Assembly (NCBI GenBank): GCA_009779655.1
Contig: WRDV01000051.1
Coordinates: 1-7,150 of the forward strand
DNA length: 7,150 nucleotides
Source of the DNA: Dehalococcoidia bacterium
Lineage (GTDB): Bacteria > Chloroflexota > Dehalococcoidia > Dehalococcoidales > UBA1222
Reading direction: 5' to 3'
Shown: positions 5,846 through 7,150 of the stretch, one piece after another
How the letters are laid out: every line of letters starts with the position of its first letter
How positions within the stretch are numbered: the stretch's first letter is position 1
Position numbers and translations under genes: made by a program
The notes under the pieces: model-generated
What the model was told of the DNA's origin: nothing
Databases searched by the model: none
Seen by the model: only the letters and a program-made list of their open reading frames with translations

Positions 5846-6893
5846 ACAAGGCTTGCTTTTCAAATATAAGGATTATCTGCCTATTACTGATAAGACACCG
5901 ATGTTTACCCTTGGCGAAGGCGATACCCCGTTAGTGCGCGCGACGGCTCTTGAGCAGATTGTCGGCTGTAAGGAATTGTACTTCAAGTTGGAAGGGTGTA
6001 ACCCCACGGGTTCTTTCAAGGACCGCGGCATGGTTATGGCTATTGCTAAGGCCAAAGAAGATGGCTGTAAAGCTGTGATGTGCGCATCCACAGGCAATAC
6101 CTCGGCTTCGGCCTCGGCCTATGCTGCCAGCCAAGGTATGGAATCTATTATCCTTATTCCGGATGGCAAAATTGCATTTGGTAAGCTGGCGCAGGCCATT
6201 AGGCATGCGGCTAAAATAATTGCCATACAAGGTAATTTTGATCAAGCCCTCGATATAGTGTGCGGGCTTACATCAAAATATCCGGTGACGCTTGTGAATT
6301 CGATCAATCCACATCGCATTGAAGGGCAAAAGACCGGGGCGTTTGAAATTATTGAGACGCTTGGCGATGCTCCTGACTACGTATTTATACCTGTAGGGAA
6401 TGCAGGCAATATTACGGCCTACTGGAAAGGTTTTTCGGAGTATTATAAGCTGGGTAAGGCTGCGCATACTCCTAAAATGATGGGTTTTCAGGCTGCCGGC
6501 GCTGCTCCGATTGTGCTTGGGCATCCGGTTGAAAAACCGGAGACCATTGCTACCGCTATTCGCATTGGCAATCCTGCTTCATGGCAGAAAGCCGTTGCTG
6601 CCCGTGATGAATCGGGCGGGTTGATTGATATGGTGACTGACGAAGAAATACTAGCTGCTTACCATATGCTGGCTGCTAAGGCAGGTTTGTTTGGCGAGCC
6701 GGCGTCTTCTGCTCCGCTGGCCGGTTTGCTTAAGCTGGTCAAGGCGGGGCGCAGTTTTGCCGGTGCTCGTATTGTATGTATTGTTACCGGAAATGGGCTG
6801 AAGGATCCCGATACTGCAACCAAGAGCGCGCCAGATATTATTAAGCTGCCAGCGGATTTGCTCGCTATCGAAAAAACACTATGCTTGAGTTAG
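5838..6893 (+). CDS. thrC: Threonine synthase (PLP-dependent, short form)
   Basis: Converts O-phosphohomoserine to threonine and phosphate, the last step of threonine synthesis. The 351-residue protein has the size of the Bacillus-type short threonine synthase. GEGDTPLV (26-33), the PLP-lysine motif NPTGSFKDRG (55-64, Schiff-base lysine K61), STGNTSAS (84-91), the phosphate-binding loop VGNAGN (186-191), GEPASSA (286-292) and TGNG (317-320) are all present. The start is ATG 5838, which overlaps the hom stop as ATGTCTAA; purine-rich GGAGATGGGGG (5824-5834) inside hom supplies the ribosome site. The same frame stays open upstream to an ATG at 5769, but that extension lies within hom and does not resemble the family N-terminus. 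Its substrate needs a homoserine kinase, which is not in this window. Confidence 0.96.
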   Translation: MSKQGLLFKYKDYLPITDKTPMFTLGEGDTPLVRATALEQIVGCKELYFKLEGCNPTGSFKDRGMVMAIAKAKEDGCKAVMCASTGNTSASASAYAASQGMESIILIPDGKIAFGKLAQAIRHAAKIIAIQGNFDQALDIVCGLTSKYPVTLVNSINPHRIEGQKTGAFEIIETLGDAPDYVFIPVGNAGNITAYWKGFSEYYKLGKAAHTPKMMGFQAAGAAPIVLGHPVEKPETIATAIRIGNPASWQKAVAARDESGGLIDMVTDEEILAAYHMLAAKAGLFGEPASSAPLAGLLKLVKAGRSFAGARIVCIVTGNGLKDPDTATKSAPDIIKLPADLLAIEKTLCLS

Positions 6894-6921
6894 CGTGATT
6901 CATTACTGCCAGCAAAGCACA

Positions 6922-6939
6922 GCGCTTAGGCTCAAGCGC
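6922..6939 (+). other. Small hairpin between thrC and folE
   Basis: GCGCTT (6922-6927) and AAGCGC (6934-6939) form a perfect 6-bp stem with a 6-nt loop, AGGCTC. No T-run follows, so this is unlikely to be an efficient rho-independent terminator. It ends 16 nt before the folE ATG and 7 nt before its AGGA ribosome site, so it might act as a processing site or set the thrC-folE expression ratio. A stem this short can arise by chance. Confidence 0.3.
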
Positions 6940-6955
6940 AAAGATAGGAAAAGTT

Positions 6956-7150
6956 ATGATAGACGAAAAAGCTATCCAAGAAGCTGTTGCTAAAATTATT
7001 GTAGCCATCGGCGAAGATCCGCAGCGGGACGGCTTACTGGATACGCCGCGTCGCGTGGCAGAGATGTACAAAGAACTATTCTCCGGGCTATATCATGATC
7101 CGCGCGAAGAATTGAAGGTAGGCTATGAACTGGGCCATCGGGAACTGGTA
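6956..7150 (+). CDS. folE: GTP cyclohydrolase I, 5' part only
   Basis: Converts GTP to 7,8-dihydroneopterin triphosphate, the first step of folate (and, in some bacteria, queuosine or other pterin) synthesis. Only the first 65 codons are in the window; the family is about 185-220 residues. The recognisable part is the N-terminal signature GEDPQRDGLLDTPRRVAEMYKELFSG, which spans residues 19-44 (key elements GEDP, R24, GL, TP, RR, EMY). The zinc and catalytic residues lie further on, outside the window. The ATG is preceded by AGGA (6946-6949) at 6 nt spacing. It follows thrC by 62 bp on the same strand, so co-transcription is possible but not certain. Confidence 0.9.
   Translation, partial: MIDEKAIQEAVAKIIVAIGEDPQRDGLLDTPRRVAEMYKELFSGLYHDPREELKVGYELGHRELV

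Noticed and set aside
6100..6120. Short TCGGC-rich repeat in thrC
   Set aside because: It encodes the alternating Ser-Ala stretch after STGNTS, which is normal for threonine synthases, so coding constraint explains it.
5931..6245. 104-codon minus-strand open frame within thrC
   Set aside because: It is an antisense shadow of thrC, whose PLP-lysine motif and other signatures lie in this same stretch.
6922..6939. Intrinsic terminator after thrC
   Set aside because: The stem is only 6 bp and no T-run follows, so it is recorded only as a small hairpin.

Overview
The window carries two divergently transcribed bacterial gene clusters separated by a gene-poor spacer of about 410 bp. All the recognisable genes are housekeeping or biosynthetic. 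I saw no insertion sequence, phage gene, CRISPR array, tRNA or rRNA. Base composition is moderate (neither strongly AT- nor GC-rich) and similar across the genes, so nothing suggests recent transfer.

Minus-strand cluster (window start to 2825), in transcription order: a sugar-nucleotide pyrophosphorylase-like protein (GTG start at 2825), then 27 bp later acetyl-CoA synthetase (acs, start at 1709), whose C-terminus runs off the left edge. A likely promoter for this pair lies at 2856-2884. Its -35 and -10 hexamers each sit inside one copy of a 13-bp direct repeat with a 23-bp period, which looks like an operator.

Spacer (2826-3239): the promoter-associated repeat pair, a second group of short GC-rich direct repeats (2924-2953), a weak hairpin near 3012-3039, and a good sigma70-type promoter (TTGCAT, 17 bp, TATAAT) at 3144-3172 facing the plus-strand cluster. 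No convincing gene was found.

Plus-strand cluster (3240 to window end): a membrane-anchored SurA/PrsA-like protein with two degenerate parvulin domains (TTG start), homoserine dehydrogenase with a C-terminal ACT domain (hom), threonine synthase (thrC, overlapping hom by 8 nt), and the 5' end of GTP cyclohydrolase I (folE). Very tight spacing from the foldase to thrC (8 bp, then an 8-bp overlap) indicates one mRNA; folE follows 62 bp later and may be co-transcribed. hom and thrC make the first and last of the three steps from aspartate semialdehyde to threonine; homoserine kinase is not in the window.

Organism (inference): the foldase, with paired GYW motifs in place of the parvulin GYH motif, together with the set acs / nucleotidyltransferase / foldase / hom / thrC, is reminiscent of Chloroflexota, class Dehalococcoidia (Dehalococcoides-like). 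This rests on memory of gene order and protein style, not on a search. Such bacteria use acetate as a carbon source through Acs, which would fit. The most unusual signals are the degenerate double parvulin and the repeats built around the minus-strand promoter; nothing here looks like a wholly new multi-gene system.
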